15,316 nucleotides of DNA. Origin: a bacterium (lineage in GTDB: Bacteria > Krumholzibacteriota > Krumholzibacteriia > Krumholzibacteriales > WJIX01). This document shows, piece by piece, positions 1-7,512 of this stretch (position 1 is its first letter; the number at the start of each line of letters is the position of its first letter). The stretch lies in the NCBI GenBank assembly GCA_021160845.1, contig JAGHBT010000316.1, positions 1-15,316 on the forward strand, written 5' to 3'. A program made the position numbers and the translations under genes. The notes beneath the pieces were generated by a model. The model saw nothing but the letters and a program-made list of their open reading frames with translations. It was not told the origin of the DNA and did not search any database.

Positions 1-48
1 AGCAAATATATATTACGCTCTTTGATAAGCCGTATTTCTAAAAACTTA

Positions 49-138
49 TTATTTGGCACTATTATTTTTTCTTTTAAGGTTAATTATTAATCCTGATAAA
101 AACAATACTACAAAACAGCCGTGTCTAGCATCAAGCAT
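49..138 (-). CDS. candidate 29-aa small membrane protein
   Basis: A very short frame (ATG at 138, TAA at 49-51) preceded by a good Shine-Dalgarno sequence: TTAGGAG followed by five A residues and then ATG. The product starts MLDARHGC, has a hydrophobic run of about 14 residues (CFVVLFLSGLIINL) and ends in a basic tail (KRKNNSAK). This is the layout of a single-pass small membrane protein with a positively charged end. I recognise no family. It lies about 330 nt downstream of parA on the same strand. A possible promoter (246-275) and a 7-bp inverted repeat (164-206) sit just upstream. It is antisense to nothing recognisable, but its upstream region overlaps the plus-strand candidate at 213-344, so both may not be real. 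Short AT-rich frames of this size also occur by chance. Confidence 0.28.
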   Translation of the reverse strand: MLDARHGCFVVLFLSGLIINLKRKNNSAK

Positions 139-163
139 TTTTTCTCCTAAACAACAATTATTA

Positions 164-206
164 TTCCCGGTTTGTAAGAGAATTTTTATTGTCGCCAGGC
201 CGGGAA
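164..206 (-). repeat. 7-bp inverted repeat (possible leader hairpin)
   Basis: TTCCCGG at 164-170 and CCGGGAA at 200-206 are exact reverse complements separated by 29 nt. Read on the minus strand the hairpin would end about 14 nt before the ribosome binding site of the 29-aa candidate. No T-run follows on either strand, so it does not look like an intrinsic terminator. Confidence 0.3.
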
Positions 207-212
207 ATTTGA

Positions 213-344
213 GTGTCGCTGATCATACTCGTTTTCAATACACTTTTTATAGAAGCGAATAACTCCCGTCTGCAACGGGAAGTAAACGAGATGAAAGAAA
301 GAATGGAAAAATTTGAAAGAGAGATAGAAAACAATCAGAGGTAA
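213..344 (+). CDS. candidate 43-aa small membrane-anchored coiled-coil protein
   Basis: This is the only plausible plus-strand gene in the window. The frame runs from GTG at 213 to TAA at 342-344. An in-frame TGA lies directly before the GTG and there is no convincing ribosome binding site, so the start is uncertain. The first 13 residues are hydrophobic (SLIILVFNTLFI). They are followed by a charged segment in which L20, V24, M27, M31, F34 and I38 are spaced 4-3-4-3-4, a regular coiled-coil heptad pattern with E, K and R between. Random sequence rarely gives this regularity. A hairpin followed by a T/A-rich run begins 15 nt after the stop, where a terminator for this frame would be. The shape loosely recalls PspB-like small proteins, but I cannot assign a family. 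It could also be the 3' remnant of a longer, decayed gene. Confidence 0.33.
   Translation: MSLIILVFNTLFIEANNSRLQREVNEMKERMEKFEREIENNQR
246..275 (-). promoter_or_regulatory. possible promoter for the 29-aa candidate
   Basis: On the minus strand there is TTGCAG (275-270), an 18-nt spacer, then TATAAA (251-246). The -10 box matches 5 of 6 consensus bases and the -35 box only 3 of 6. Transcription would start near 239, giving a leader of about 100 nt before the ATG at 138. The region is AT-rich, so a chance match is quite possible. Confidence 0.22.
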
Positions 345-358
345 CACTACAGACCACC

Positions 359-400
359 ATAGGCGGACCGGATATGACCCGGCCTGCCTATTTAAATTTT
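359..400 (+). terminator. hairpin with T/A-rich tail after the 43-aa candidate
   Basis: ATAGGC plus GG-CCGG (359 onward) pairs with CCGG-CC plus GCCTAT (ending at 391), with one bulge and one mismatch. On the plus strand TTTAAATTTT follows. That polarity fits termination of a plus-strand transcript ending at 344. On the minus strand the same hairpin has no T-run but could mark the 3' end of the parA message, whose stop codon is about 75 nt away. Confidence 0.4.
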
Positions 401-465
401 ATGTGTACACCCTTTGTGTTAATCATCCTTTGAAGAACTTTATCCTTCTACGCATATTGTCTTGA

Positions 466-1341
466 TCACACAGGAACTAAGCTATCGGTGTTACTTGTGA
501 TTACCCCACGCTTCACGGAAAAAAGCGCGTCGGCTGAAGCAATCCGGCCCATAATCTCGAGTGAAAGGTTTAGATAATCCTCCATTCCGTAGCTTCTCGG
601 ACGGTAGCTGAATATATCCTTCTCAAAGCGTGGCGACTCGGCCAAAGCAATATTTTCCCGAATAATTGTATCTAAAAGCAACGCACCATAATGTTCCTTC
701 AAAACCCTAAGCACAGTTCGATTCAACACTTTTCTGCCATCAAAACGAGTGGCAATCAATCCGCCTATAACCAGATTTGTATTCAGTTCGGTCATCACAG
801 ATTCTATTCTTCTTATTAGGCTTTCCAGACTCTTGAGGGCAAGTTGCTCCGTTTGCACAGGAATAAATACTCTTTTAGAGGCTGCCAACGCGTTTATTGA
901 AATCAGCCCGAGACTCGGGGGACAATCGAAAAGGATATAGTCAAAATCATCACTGATTTTGGCAATGGCATTTTTTAGCAAGAATTCGCGCTCGACCGTA
1001 TTCGACAAAAATATCTCAACCTCGGCTAAATCAAGACTGGAAGGTATAACCGAAAGAGACAAACGGGAATCACTGCCATTAATGGACAGACGCGCTCTCA
1101 GTGGTTTTGTAACGATTGCTTCCCGCGGATGGACTCTCCCGCGGATTACATCACCTATGGTTCTGTTTACCTCGTACGATTCGATGCCGAGAAAACTCGT
1201 AAGGTGATTTTGCGGATCAAGATCCACAATAAGAACTCGTTTCCCCAATATTGCTAGTCCCGCGCCGACATTGACAACCGAAGTTGTTTTACCGACACCG
1301 CCTTTTTGATTAAGAAATGCTGCAGTTTCTGATTGATGCAT
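466..1341 (-). CDS. parA: ParA/Soj-family chromosome-partitioning ATPase
   Basis: A deviant Walker-A ATPase of the ParA/Soj/MinD superfamily. In this family ATP-driven dimers bind DNA non-specifically to segregate chromosomes or plasmids or to position cargo. The 291-aa product has the Walker A motif NQKGGVGKTT (residues 11-20) with the signature lysine, the A' motif LIVDLDPQN (37-45) and the Walker B motif YILFDCPPS (135-143). The C-terminal ALAESP segment (232-237) is typical of Soj proteins. I start at the ATG at 1341 because GGGAGGT lies 3 nt upstream. A GTG 16 codons further up would add a non-conserved head. No ParB gene or obvious parS site accompanies it, so it may be an orphan that uses another partner. 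It sits 199 nt downstream of the kinase gene and probably has its own promoter. The family is certain; the role in partitioning is inferred. Confidence 0.93.
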   Translation of the reverse strand: MHQSETAAFLNQKGGVGKTTSVVNVGAGLAILGKRVLIVDLDPQNHLTSFLGIESYEVNRTIGDVIRGRVHPREAIVTKPLRARLSINGSDSRLSLSVIPSSLDLAEVEIFLSNTVEREFLLKNAIAKISDDFDYILFDCPPSLGLISINALAASKRVFIPVQTEQLALKSLESLIRRIESVMTELNTNLVIGGLIATRFDGRKVLNRTVLRVLKEHYGALLLDTIIRENIALAESPRFEKDIFSYRPRSYGMEDYLNLSLEIMGRIASADALFSVKRGVITSNTDSLVPV

Positions 1342-1344
1342 GTT

Positions 1345-1351
1345 ACCTCCC
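1345..1351 (-). promoter_or_regulatory. ribosome binding site that fixes the parA start
   Basis: GGGAGGT on the minus strand ends 3 nt before the ATG at 1341. It is a near-perfect anti-16S match. It supports translation beginning at MHQSET rather than at the upstream GTG at 1389. Confidence 0.7.
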
Positions 1352-1430
1352 AGGTGCCATTGGCTGTTTGAGATCCAGAGAACGAGCACTGCCCAGCATT
1401 ATTAACCGCTTAACTACGCACAGCGCCTAC

Positions 1431-1460
1431 ATATTAGTAATCGGAGCCGGCGAACTTCAA
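1431..1460 (-). promoter_or_regulatory. possible sigma70-type promoter of parA
   Basis: TTGAAG (1460-1455), an 18-nt spacer, then TAATAT (1436-1431). Each box matches 4 of 6 consensus bases. Transcription would begin near 1424, about 83 nt before the parA ATG. The 199-nt gap between the kinase and parA shows no intrinsic terminator with a T-run, so readthrough from the kinase remains possible. Confidence 0.38.
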
Positions 1461-1540
1461 CTCACAGCTCCAATCTTCAATGAATTCGCATTCTCTCGTA
1501 AATTATGAATTATTTCAATGATTTTTTGCCTGGTGGCTAA

Positions 1541-4399
1541 TTATTTTTTTAAAACCATACTCAATAATTCCAGTAGCTTGCTCTTAGTGTACGGCTTTGC
1601 GGCAACTCCCTTGAAGCCAAATTCAGCATAGTTTGACATAAGAGGATCATTAGTGTATCCGCTTGAAACGATGCACCTTGCTTCCGGGTCAATTTCAAGA
1701 ATCTTCTTGATCGCTTCTTTTCCCCCCATCCCCCCGGGAATTGTAATATCCATGATAACAACGTCAAAAGGCTTGCCGGCTTCCATCGATTGTTTGTACA
1801 TCTCTATCGCCTGTTTCCCTTCCCGTATTGTTTCAACCAAATATCCACTTTTTTCAAGCATCCTTGTTGTAACATCGCAGATTATTTCTTCGTCATCCAT
1901 CACAAGTATTCTGGGGGATTCTCCCGTGGTCGAATGTTCGGACTCAGGCTTCCTTGTTTTCGGCATTTGTTGTGACTCAGTAACAGGTAGGTATAAAGTA
2001 AAGGTTGTTCCCTTGCCAAATTCAGAAGTGACGCTTATGTGTCCTCCGTGCTTATTTATAATTGAATAAACCGTTGCCAGTCCCAACCCGCTTCCTTCCT
2101 GCTTGGTGCTGAAATAGGGATCGCATATTCTATCGATGTATTTTTCGTCTATGCCTATTCCTTCATCTCGCAGTATAACCTTGACATACTTTCCCTGACT
2201 GAAATTTGGCATTTCGTTCTCTGAAATATCCACATTATCCAATGTAACATACAAATGCCCTCCGTCCGGCATTGCCTGATTGGCGTTTATCACGATGTTG
2301 GAAAATACTTGCTGCATCTGGCCCCTGTCCACTTCAGCCATCCATAGATTTTCCACCCATTCAAAAACCGGCATCACATTGCTGCCTGAAAGGTCAAAAC
2401 GCACTATTTCCTCCACAAGCTCTCCAATGCTGACGCTTTCCTTAACCGGCAGCCCCCCCTTCGCAAAAGTCAGTAACTGTTTGGTAAGACCAGTTGCCCT
2501 GTTCAAAGAGGTTTCTGCTTCTTCAAGAAAATTAAATGCCGGATGATCTTTGGAAAGCTCCTCCCTGGCAATTGAAATATTACCATACAATCCCATCAGA
2601 ATATTGTTGAAATCATGCGCAATACCGCCTGCCAGTATGCCGATACTTTCCAGTTTTTCCCTTTTTTGCAGTTCCTCCGCCGCCCACTTACGCTCGGTAA
2701 TGTCCTTCACGTTTTCAACTACACCTACTACGAGCCCATTTTCGTCTTTAATCGGGTATGCGGAAAGTTCTATCCATCCCTTAGGTTCTTCCGCTGAGGG
2801 GTAAGGAACAATCTCCATGTGTTTTTTCCCATTTTCGATGGTCGGAAGAGAGGGGCACCACGGGCACGGATCTTCCCTTTGCTGGTATACTTGATAGCAT
2901 TTCTTGCCCACTAGAGGCATTTGATCGGCATACAGATGCTTCATTTCCGAATTGACCCGGATTATATTCAGGTCCAAATCCAAAAGGCTGATCCCATCCG
3001 TGATCCCATCGAATACATCCCGGAGTATTCCTTCACTCTTTAACAGCTCCTCCTCCACCCGTTTGCGTTCGGTGATGTCCGTATGTGTTCCCACAAACCG
3101 TGTTGGAGTTCCGTCGTCAGCCCATTCTACAATAACACCCCGTCCCAATATCCACATCCAGTTACCGCTTTTCCGAGCAAAACGGAATTCAACAATAAAT
3201 CGATCAACCTCACCCTTTATATGTTTTTCAGCAGTATCCATTACAGTTTTTATATCATCCGGGTGAATCCTTTTCTGAAATTCCTCTAAATTCTGAGGAA
3301 ATTCATCAATTTCATATCCGGCGATTTTGTAATACCTTGCATCGAAATAAACTTCATTTGTTTTTAAGTTCCAGTCCCAGGTTCCATCGTTTGCAGCAAT
3401 TATTATTTTAGATAGTCTGTCTTCGTTTTCACGCAGAGTCTTCCGCAAAGCGTATTCCTCAGTTATATCCCGGAACACCAATACGACACCCGTTATATTT
3501 CCCCCAGTATCCCTAATGGGGGAGCCTGAATCGGCAATTTGATATTCTACTCCTTCTTTGGATATAAGCATAGTATGGTTGGCAAGCCCAATTATTATCC
3601 CTTTCTTAATCACTTCGTTAACCGGGTTTTTTGTTGTTTCCCCTGTATCAGCCTGAACGATATTAAATACCTGCGTGAGCGGTTTATTTTCTGCTTCTTC
3701 AAACTTCCAGCCGGTAAGTTCTTCTGCAACGGGATTCATTCCTGTAATATAACCATCCTTGTTTGTGGCAATTACGGCATCCCCGATAGAATTGAGAATG
3801 GCATCTGCTCCTTCTTCTTTCCACCTCACAACCTTAGCGGTTTCGCGGTGCTTAATCTCAATAAATCCCTTCTCGGCAAATATAACAGTCATTTCACGCA
3901 AAAATCCCAGCGCTTCCTTAAATTCCTCTTCCGTCACAACCGGAACCATGGCAAGCGCTTCAAGATAGGAATTCATATCATAACCGTATGTTTCAGCTTG
4001 TTTTTTGAAGCGTTCAATATCGGGTTCTGAGAAAAGTATCTGCCCAGTGAACAGGATCGCTATCTGCGTTTCTTTTATGACAATGGGAGTTGCTCCGTCC
4101 ACAAGCCCATTTTCACAATGGTGTATCTTTACCGTGTTCCGTCCTTTTAAGCCGGCGGCAAGCTCCAGATTATCCCGTTTGCAACACTCTTCTGAATCCT
4201 CGACAACACGGTGAAACTTTGTGCAGATATCCCTCCAGCCAGCAGCGACAAGCAACTCCTGATCTGGAAAAGAAACAAGACTCACGGTAAATCCTGTAGC
4301 CTGGAAAAATCGCTCAAGCACCCCTTGTAAACGATCAACATCTACAAGATCCTTAAATGAATATTTCCCATCAACTAAGTACTTAGATTGAATTTTCAT
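1541..4399 (-). CDS. PocR-PAS-PAS-PAS hybrid histidine kinase with receiver domain
   Basis: A 952-aa soluble hybrid sensor kinase with no membrane segment. The order is: PocR ligand-binding domain (about 16-180; KFHRVVEDSEECC, then HHCENGLVDGATPIV and ILFTGQILF); three PAS domains (about 195-315, 325-450 and 452-577), the second with a PAC tail ending THTDITERKR; HisKA (GGIAHDFNN, phospho-His about residue 595); HATPase (N box NIVINANQAM, G1 DEGIGID, G2 GSGLGL); and a C-terminal receiver (MDDEE, phospho-Asp about 884 in VVIMDITIP, lysine in AKPY about 935). The third PAS carries a PCPWCP motif (cysteines about 512 and 515). PocR domains bind small molecules, as in propanediol regulation, so a cytoplasmic metabolite is the likely signal; the ligand is unknown. 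I start at the ATG at 4399, 7 nt after AAGGA; an ATG at 4438 lacks such a site. No separate response regulator is adjacent. It begins 63 nt after ispG and may be read from that operon. Confidence 0.95.
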   Translation of the reverse strand: MKIQSKYLVDGKYSFKDLVDVDRLQGVLERFFQATGFTVSLVSFPDQELLVAAGWRDICTKFHRVVEDSEECCKRDNLELAAGLKGRNTVKIHHCENGLVDGATPIVIKETQIAILFTGQILFSEPDIERFKKQAETYGYDMNSYLEALAMVPVVTEEEFKEALGFLREMTVIFAEKGFIEIKHRETAKVVRWKEEGADAILNSIGDAVIATNKDGYITGMNPVAEELTGWKFEEAENKPLTQVFNIVQADTGETTKNPVNEVIKKGIIIGLANHTMLISKEGVEYQIADSGSPIRDTGGNITGVVLVFRDITEEYALRKTLRENEDRLSKIIIAANDGTWDWNLKTNEVYFDARYYKIAGYEIDEFPQNLEEFQKRIHPDDIKTVMDTAEKHIKGEVDRFIVEFRFARKSGNWMWILGRGVIVEWADDGTPTRFVGTHTDITERKRVEEELLKSEGILRDVFDGITDGISLLDLDLNIIRVNSEMKHLYADQMPLVGKKCYQVYQQREDPCPWCPSLPTIENGKKHMEIVPYPSAEEPKGWIELSAYPIKDENGLVVGVVENVKDITERKWAAEELQKREKLESIGILAGGIAHDFNNILMGLYGNISIAREELSKDHPAFNFLEEAETSLNRATGLTKQLLTFAKGGLPVKESVSIGELVEEIVRFDLSGSNVMPVFEWVENLWMAEVDRGQMQQVFSNIVINANQAMPDGGHLYVTLDNVDISENEMPNFSQGKYVKVILRDEGIGIDEKYIDRICDPYFSTKQEGSGLGLATVYSIINKHGGHISVTSEFGKGTTFTLYLPVTESQQMPKTRKPESEHSTTGESPRILVMDDEEIICDVTTRMLEKSGYLVETIREGKQAIEMYKQSMEAGKPFDVVIMDITIPGGMGGKEAIKKILEIDPEARCIVSSGYTNDPLMSNYAEFGFKGVAAKPYTKSKLLELLSMVLKK

Positions 4400-4406
4400 G
4401 GTGCAA

Positions 4407-4418
4407 TCCTTCCCCTTC
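4407..4418 (-). promoter_or_regulatory. ribosome binding site that fixes the kinase start
   Basis: A purine-rich GGAAGGGGAAGGA lies 7 nt before the ATG at 4399. The alternative ATG at 4438 has only an A-rich stretch upstream. The shorter product starting MKIQSKYL is therefore preferred. Confidence 0.6.
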
Positions 4419-4462
4419 CAAAACTTAGGAATTGCCATGCGTGAGATTTGATTTTTCCACCA

Positions 4463-5581
4463 TTAACCCTCAGCATTTACATCGGCGATCATTTTATCTA
4501 TCTCTACCAGCAGGGTGGTCAAATAATCTCCTCTTAACATCCTCCGTTTCTTTCCGTTAGTGAAAAGCACTGCTCCCCCGGGTGTTCCAGCAATGCCAAT
4601 ATCAGCCTCTTTCGCCTCGCCGGGCCCGTTAACCTCACACCCCATTACGGCTATTTTTATTCCCCCGCGTCTTGAAAGAATTTCCCTTTCCAAGGCGCCG
4701 GCTATCTCCAATACGTCCAAGTGGGATCTCCCACATGTGGGGCAGGATATTATCTTCGGGATGTCATCCCTTACACCGAGAGAAGAGAGAAGAGCTGTGG
4801 CAACAATTATTTCATTTACCGGATCGCCTGAGAGAGAAACTCTCATGGTATCTCCTATCCCTTCAACCAGGAGAAGAGTCAAAGAAAAAACGGACCTTGC
4901 CGCGCCACTAAGTACCGGCCCTGCTTCTGTTACTCCTATGTGAATAGGATAATCGTTGTCAGCGGCAAAAAGTCTGTTTGCTTCAACATTAATCATAGGG
5001 TCCGAAGATTTTATGCTGAAAACCAAATTGGTAAACCTGATACTTTCCATCATTTCAAGAGCCCCGGCGGCACTTTCAAACAAAGCTCTCGCGGGATCAG
5101 TGTTGTAAAGAGAGATTAGGTTTTTCTCCAGACTCCCGGAATTAACACCCACCCTGATGGGTATTCCAACATCATTTGCGGCGGCGGTTACCTCTCTGAC
5201 TTTGTTTTTACCTCCAATATTACCGGGATTTATTCTTAATCCAGCCACCCCTTTTCGAGCCGATTGCACGGCAAGCCTGGAATCAAAATGAATATCCGCG
5301 ATTACAGGCATGGCGCTCTGTTTACAGATATCTCCTAGAGCCTCAATGTCGCTTTGATCCTTAACCGCGACCCGTACTATCTCGCATCCCGCCGAAGCAA
5401 GCTCATTAAATTCTTTTAATACAGCGTCTTTTTCACAAGCCGCACGGGTACTCATTGATTGAATAGAGACCGGATAACCTCCTCCAACAGGGACATTTCC
5501 GTAATATACTTTCCTTGTTATCCTTTTTTTCTGAATGATCTTGTTACTGTATTTTCCCCCGGGCTTTGCCCTTTTCTTCAA
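4463..5581 (-). CDS. ispG: 4-hydroxy-3-methylbut-2-enyl-diphosphate synthase IspG (GcpE)
   Basis: IspG carries out the penultimate step of the MEP isoprenoid pathway: reductive opening of 2-C-methyl-erythritol-2,4-cyclodiphosphate to HMBPP. It uses an oxygen-sensitive [4Fe-4S] cluster in the cytoplasm. The 372-aa length fits the short bacterial type with a TIM barrel followed by the cluster domain. Visible signatures are VGNVPIGGG-like GNVPVGGG (28-35), ADIHFD (95-100), RINPGNIG (116-123) and VGVNSGSLE (144-152). The cluster ligands are C280 and C283 (SCPTCGR) and C315 (MGCEVNGPGEA), with the conserved glutamate at 322. The start codon is TTG at 5581, which overlaps the selB stop by 4 nt (TTGA), so the two genes are probably translationally coupled. 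A GGGATGG purine stretch lies just upstream. The first 20 or so residues are basic and not conserved. Confidence 0.97.
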   Translation of the reverse strand: MKKRAKPGGKYSNKIIQKKRITRKVYYGNVPVGGGYPVSIQSMSTRAACEKDAVLKEFNELASAGCEIVRVAVKDQSDIEALGDICKQSAMPVIADIHFDSRLAVQSARKGVAGLRINPGNIGGKNKVREVTAAANDVGIPIRVGVNSGSLEKNLISLYNTDPARALFESAAGALEMMESIRFTNLVFSIKSSDPMINVEANRLFAADNDYPIHIGVTEAGPVLSGAARSVFSLTLLLVEGIGDTMRVSLSGDPVNEIIVATALLSSLGVRDDIPKIISCPTCGRSHLDVLEIAGALEREILSRRGGIKIAVMGCEVNGPGEAKEADIGIAGTPGGAVLFTNGKKRRMLRGDYLTTLLVEIDKMIADVNAEG

Positions 5582-7488
5582 TTTCCATCCCTTTCTTCCA
5601 ACCTGGGCCCCGCGACCCTGGCATTTCCAACTCTTCTTGTATATCTCTCACTGTCAAGATACTCCAAAAGCGGCACCGCGAATTTTCGTGAAAACCCAAA
5701 CATATTCTTGAGTTCTCCTATAGTCAATTCGCTTCCTCCCGCCAGAAAATCTTTTACACCTTTCAGAATTTTATCCATGTATTCGGTATGCATATATCCC
5801 GTTTTTTTAATTTTTACAACAACTTTCCTCTCACGCAGAATATGTAAATATCCATCCAGGGTTTTTTGACCATACTCTTCGACAAGATCTTTTAGCAATG
5901 AAAATTCAAACCCTTTTTCTAAAATTATTTTTTCAACTTTCCGGAGCACGTTTTGTTCCTCTTTTGACAAGGCTCTATTAGCGCTGCCCGATCTCACCAA
6001 CCCCCCTTTAAAGAAAAGCCTTCCCTCTGTTTCACCTTTCTTCATAAGAAAATCAAACAGGGAGTTTCCTTCTAATCCAATTTTAACTCTGAGCTCTTCC
6101 TTGTCCATTCCCCACATTAAACTGTTCCTTTTGCCAAATTGCTCAAGAGCGCTCATAATTTCATTTTCCTTTGTCTCGGCATTAGCCGAACTGACAAGCA
6201 CCCTTCCAATTCTCCGTATGTCACCAGATCTTTCGAGCTTCCCAACAAGCCTCACAACACCTTCCGCAGTGAATCCAAACCTTTCGATACTGTTCAGCAA
6301 AATCCCCTTTTCCCCCGCTCTATCAATCAGCATTTTTACTATTTCTTTTTCGCTTCCCTCTTTTAGAACATTCAATTCTTTTATGACCTTCTCGTTAGAA
6401 CCCCTTACTTTAGCTGGCAAAGGATCAAGGATTATTCCTCCCCCCACCACACGCATCGGGGAATATGTTCTTAATACAAACCGGTCCCCAGCCATAGCGA
6501 CCGTGGGTTTTTCAAGCCTCAGTTGAATAAAACCGGCAAGCCCTTTATCTAACTTGTTATTGTCAAGCAAAACAGCTCTGCACATTATCTCCCTGGCAGC
6601 GTGATGGAATCTCAATCGCTGCCTGTTTTTTATCGCCGAACCCGGTATCATGCTGACCTCCACTGACGTATTCAGCATACTCGTTACTTTAAGCTTGCCG
6701 GGTGTTAAGAGCTGATCTCCTATTGAAACATCATTCTGTTTAACACCATGGAGCGCGAGTGCTATCCTCATGCCGATACTGGTTTCTTCAAGCGATGTAT
6801 CAAAAGTCTGAATTTCCCGTACCCTCACTTTTCTGCCTAGCGGCTCAAGAACAAGTTCATCTCCGGGATATGTTTTCCCACTCCAGGTAGTACCGGTTAC
6901 AATAGTTCCAATGCCTGTTTTTGAAAAAACCCTGTCCACAGGAATCCTGAAAAAACCGTTATCTTTCTTTTCAGTAATTTGTTTACATTTATCAGCGAGT
7001 ATACGTTTTAATTCATCTAGCCCCTCGCCCGAGACAGTTGAGGTATGAACAAAGGGCGAATTTTCAAGGGGTGTATTCTTTAAAAGATCTTTGGCCTCAC
7101 TTTCAACTATCCGGGCAAGTTCCGAGTCTGCCAAATCCATCTTGGTGATAACAATAATCCCGGCATTAACACCCAGCATCCTCACTATCTCAAAATGCTC
7201 TCTGGTCTGTGGCATTACCCCCTCATCTGCCGCAATAACAAAAATAACAAGATCCACTCCCACTACACCTGAAACCATATTCTTTATAAACTTTTCATGT
7301 CCCGGAACATCTATTATCCCCGCTCTTATCCCAACGCCAAGATCAATCGGCGCGAATCCGAGTACAATTGAGATACCTCTTGATTTCTCTTCCGAAAGGC
7401 GGTCTGTATCTTTCCCCGTCAGGGCCTTGACTATTTCTGTCTTTCCATGATCTACATGCCCCGCCGTTCCAATTATTACATTCTTCAA
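5578..7488 (-). CDS. selB: selenocysteine-specific elongation factor SelB
   Basis: SelB is an EF-Tu-like GTPase that brings Sec-tRNA(Sec) to the ribosome at UGA codons marked by a SECIS hairpin. The 636-aa product has GTPase motifs G1 GHVDHGKT (10-17), G3 DVPGHE (60-65) and G4 TKMD (115-118). EF-Tu-like beta-barrel domains follow to about residue 360. Winged-helix repeats fill the C-terminus, ending in the characteristic segment FSRKFAVPLLEYLD (599-612) and RRVGNARV. Switch I reads RGISIVLGFA instead of the usual RGITIDLGFA: the Mg-coordinating threonine is serine and the following aspartate is valine. The start is TTG at 7488 with AAGGA 7 nt upstream. It lies 24 nt after murA and overlaps ispG by 4 nt. 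selA, selC and selD are not in this window, but the gene implies that the genome has them. Confidence 0.97.
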   Translation of the reverse strand: MKNVIIGTAGHVDHGKTEIVKALTGKDTDRLSEEKSRGISIVLGFAPIDLGVGIRAGIIDVPGHEKFIKNMVSGVVGVDLVIFVIAADEGVMPQTREHFEIVRMLGVNAGIIVITKMDLADSELARIVESEAKDLLKNTPLENSPFVHTSTVSGEGLDELKRILADKCKQITEKKDNGFFRIPVDRVFSKTGIGTIVTGTTWSGKTYPGDELVLEPLGRKVRVREIQTFDTSLEETSIGMRIALALHGVKQNDVSIGDQLLTPGKLKVTSMLNTSVEVSMIPGSAIKNRQRLRFHHAAREIMCRAVLLDNNKLDKGLAGFIQLRLEKPTVAMAGDRFVLRTYSPMRVVGGGIILDPLPAKVRGSNEKVIKELNVLKEGSEKEIVKMLIDRAGEKGILLNSIERFGFTAEGVVRLVGKLERSGDIRRIGRVLVSSANAETKENEIMSALEQFGKRNSLMWGMDKEELRVKIGLEGNSLFDFLMKKGETEGRLFFKGGLVRSGSANRALSKEEQNVLRKVEKIILEKGFEFSLLKDLVEEYGQKTLDGYLHILRERKVVVKIKKTGYMHTEYMDKILKGVKDFLAGGSELTIGELKNMFGFSRKFAVPLLEYLDSERYTRRVGNARVAGPRLEERDGN

Positions 7489-7512
7489 TTTGTAATCCTT
7501 CTATTCGTACCG

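Noticed and set aside
1..90. A frame open from the left edge to TAA at 88-90, possibly the end of a plus-strand gene
   Set aside because: Only 29 residues are visible, with no recognisable motif. It cannot be told apart from chance.
53..262. A 69-codon plus-strand frame at the left edge
   Set aside because: The composition looks random, there is no ribosome binding site or family signature, and it overlaps the more coherent small-ORF candidates in other frames.
129..344. An in-frame TGA at 210-212 upstream of the 43-aa frame, which could be read as selenocysteine because selB is present
   Set aside because: The sequence upstream of the TGA does not look like protein, no cysteine-family counterpart is recognisable, and no clear SECIS-type hairpin follows at the right distance.
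3539..4030. A 163-codon plus-strand open frame inside the kinase gene
   Set aside because: It is antisense to the conserved PocR and first PAS coding region and has no recognisable domain. The other long plus-strand frames within the minus-strand genes were rejected for the same reason.
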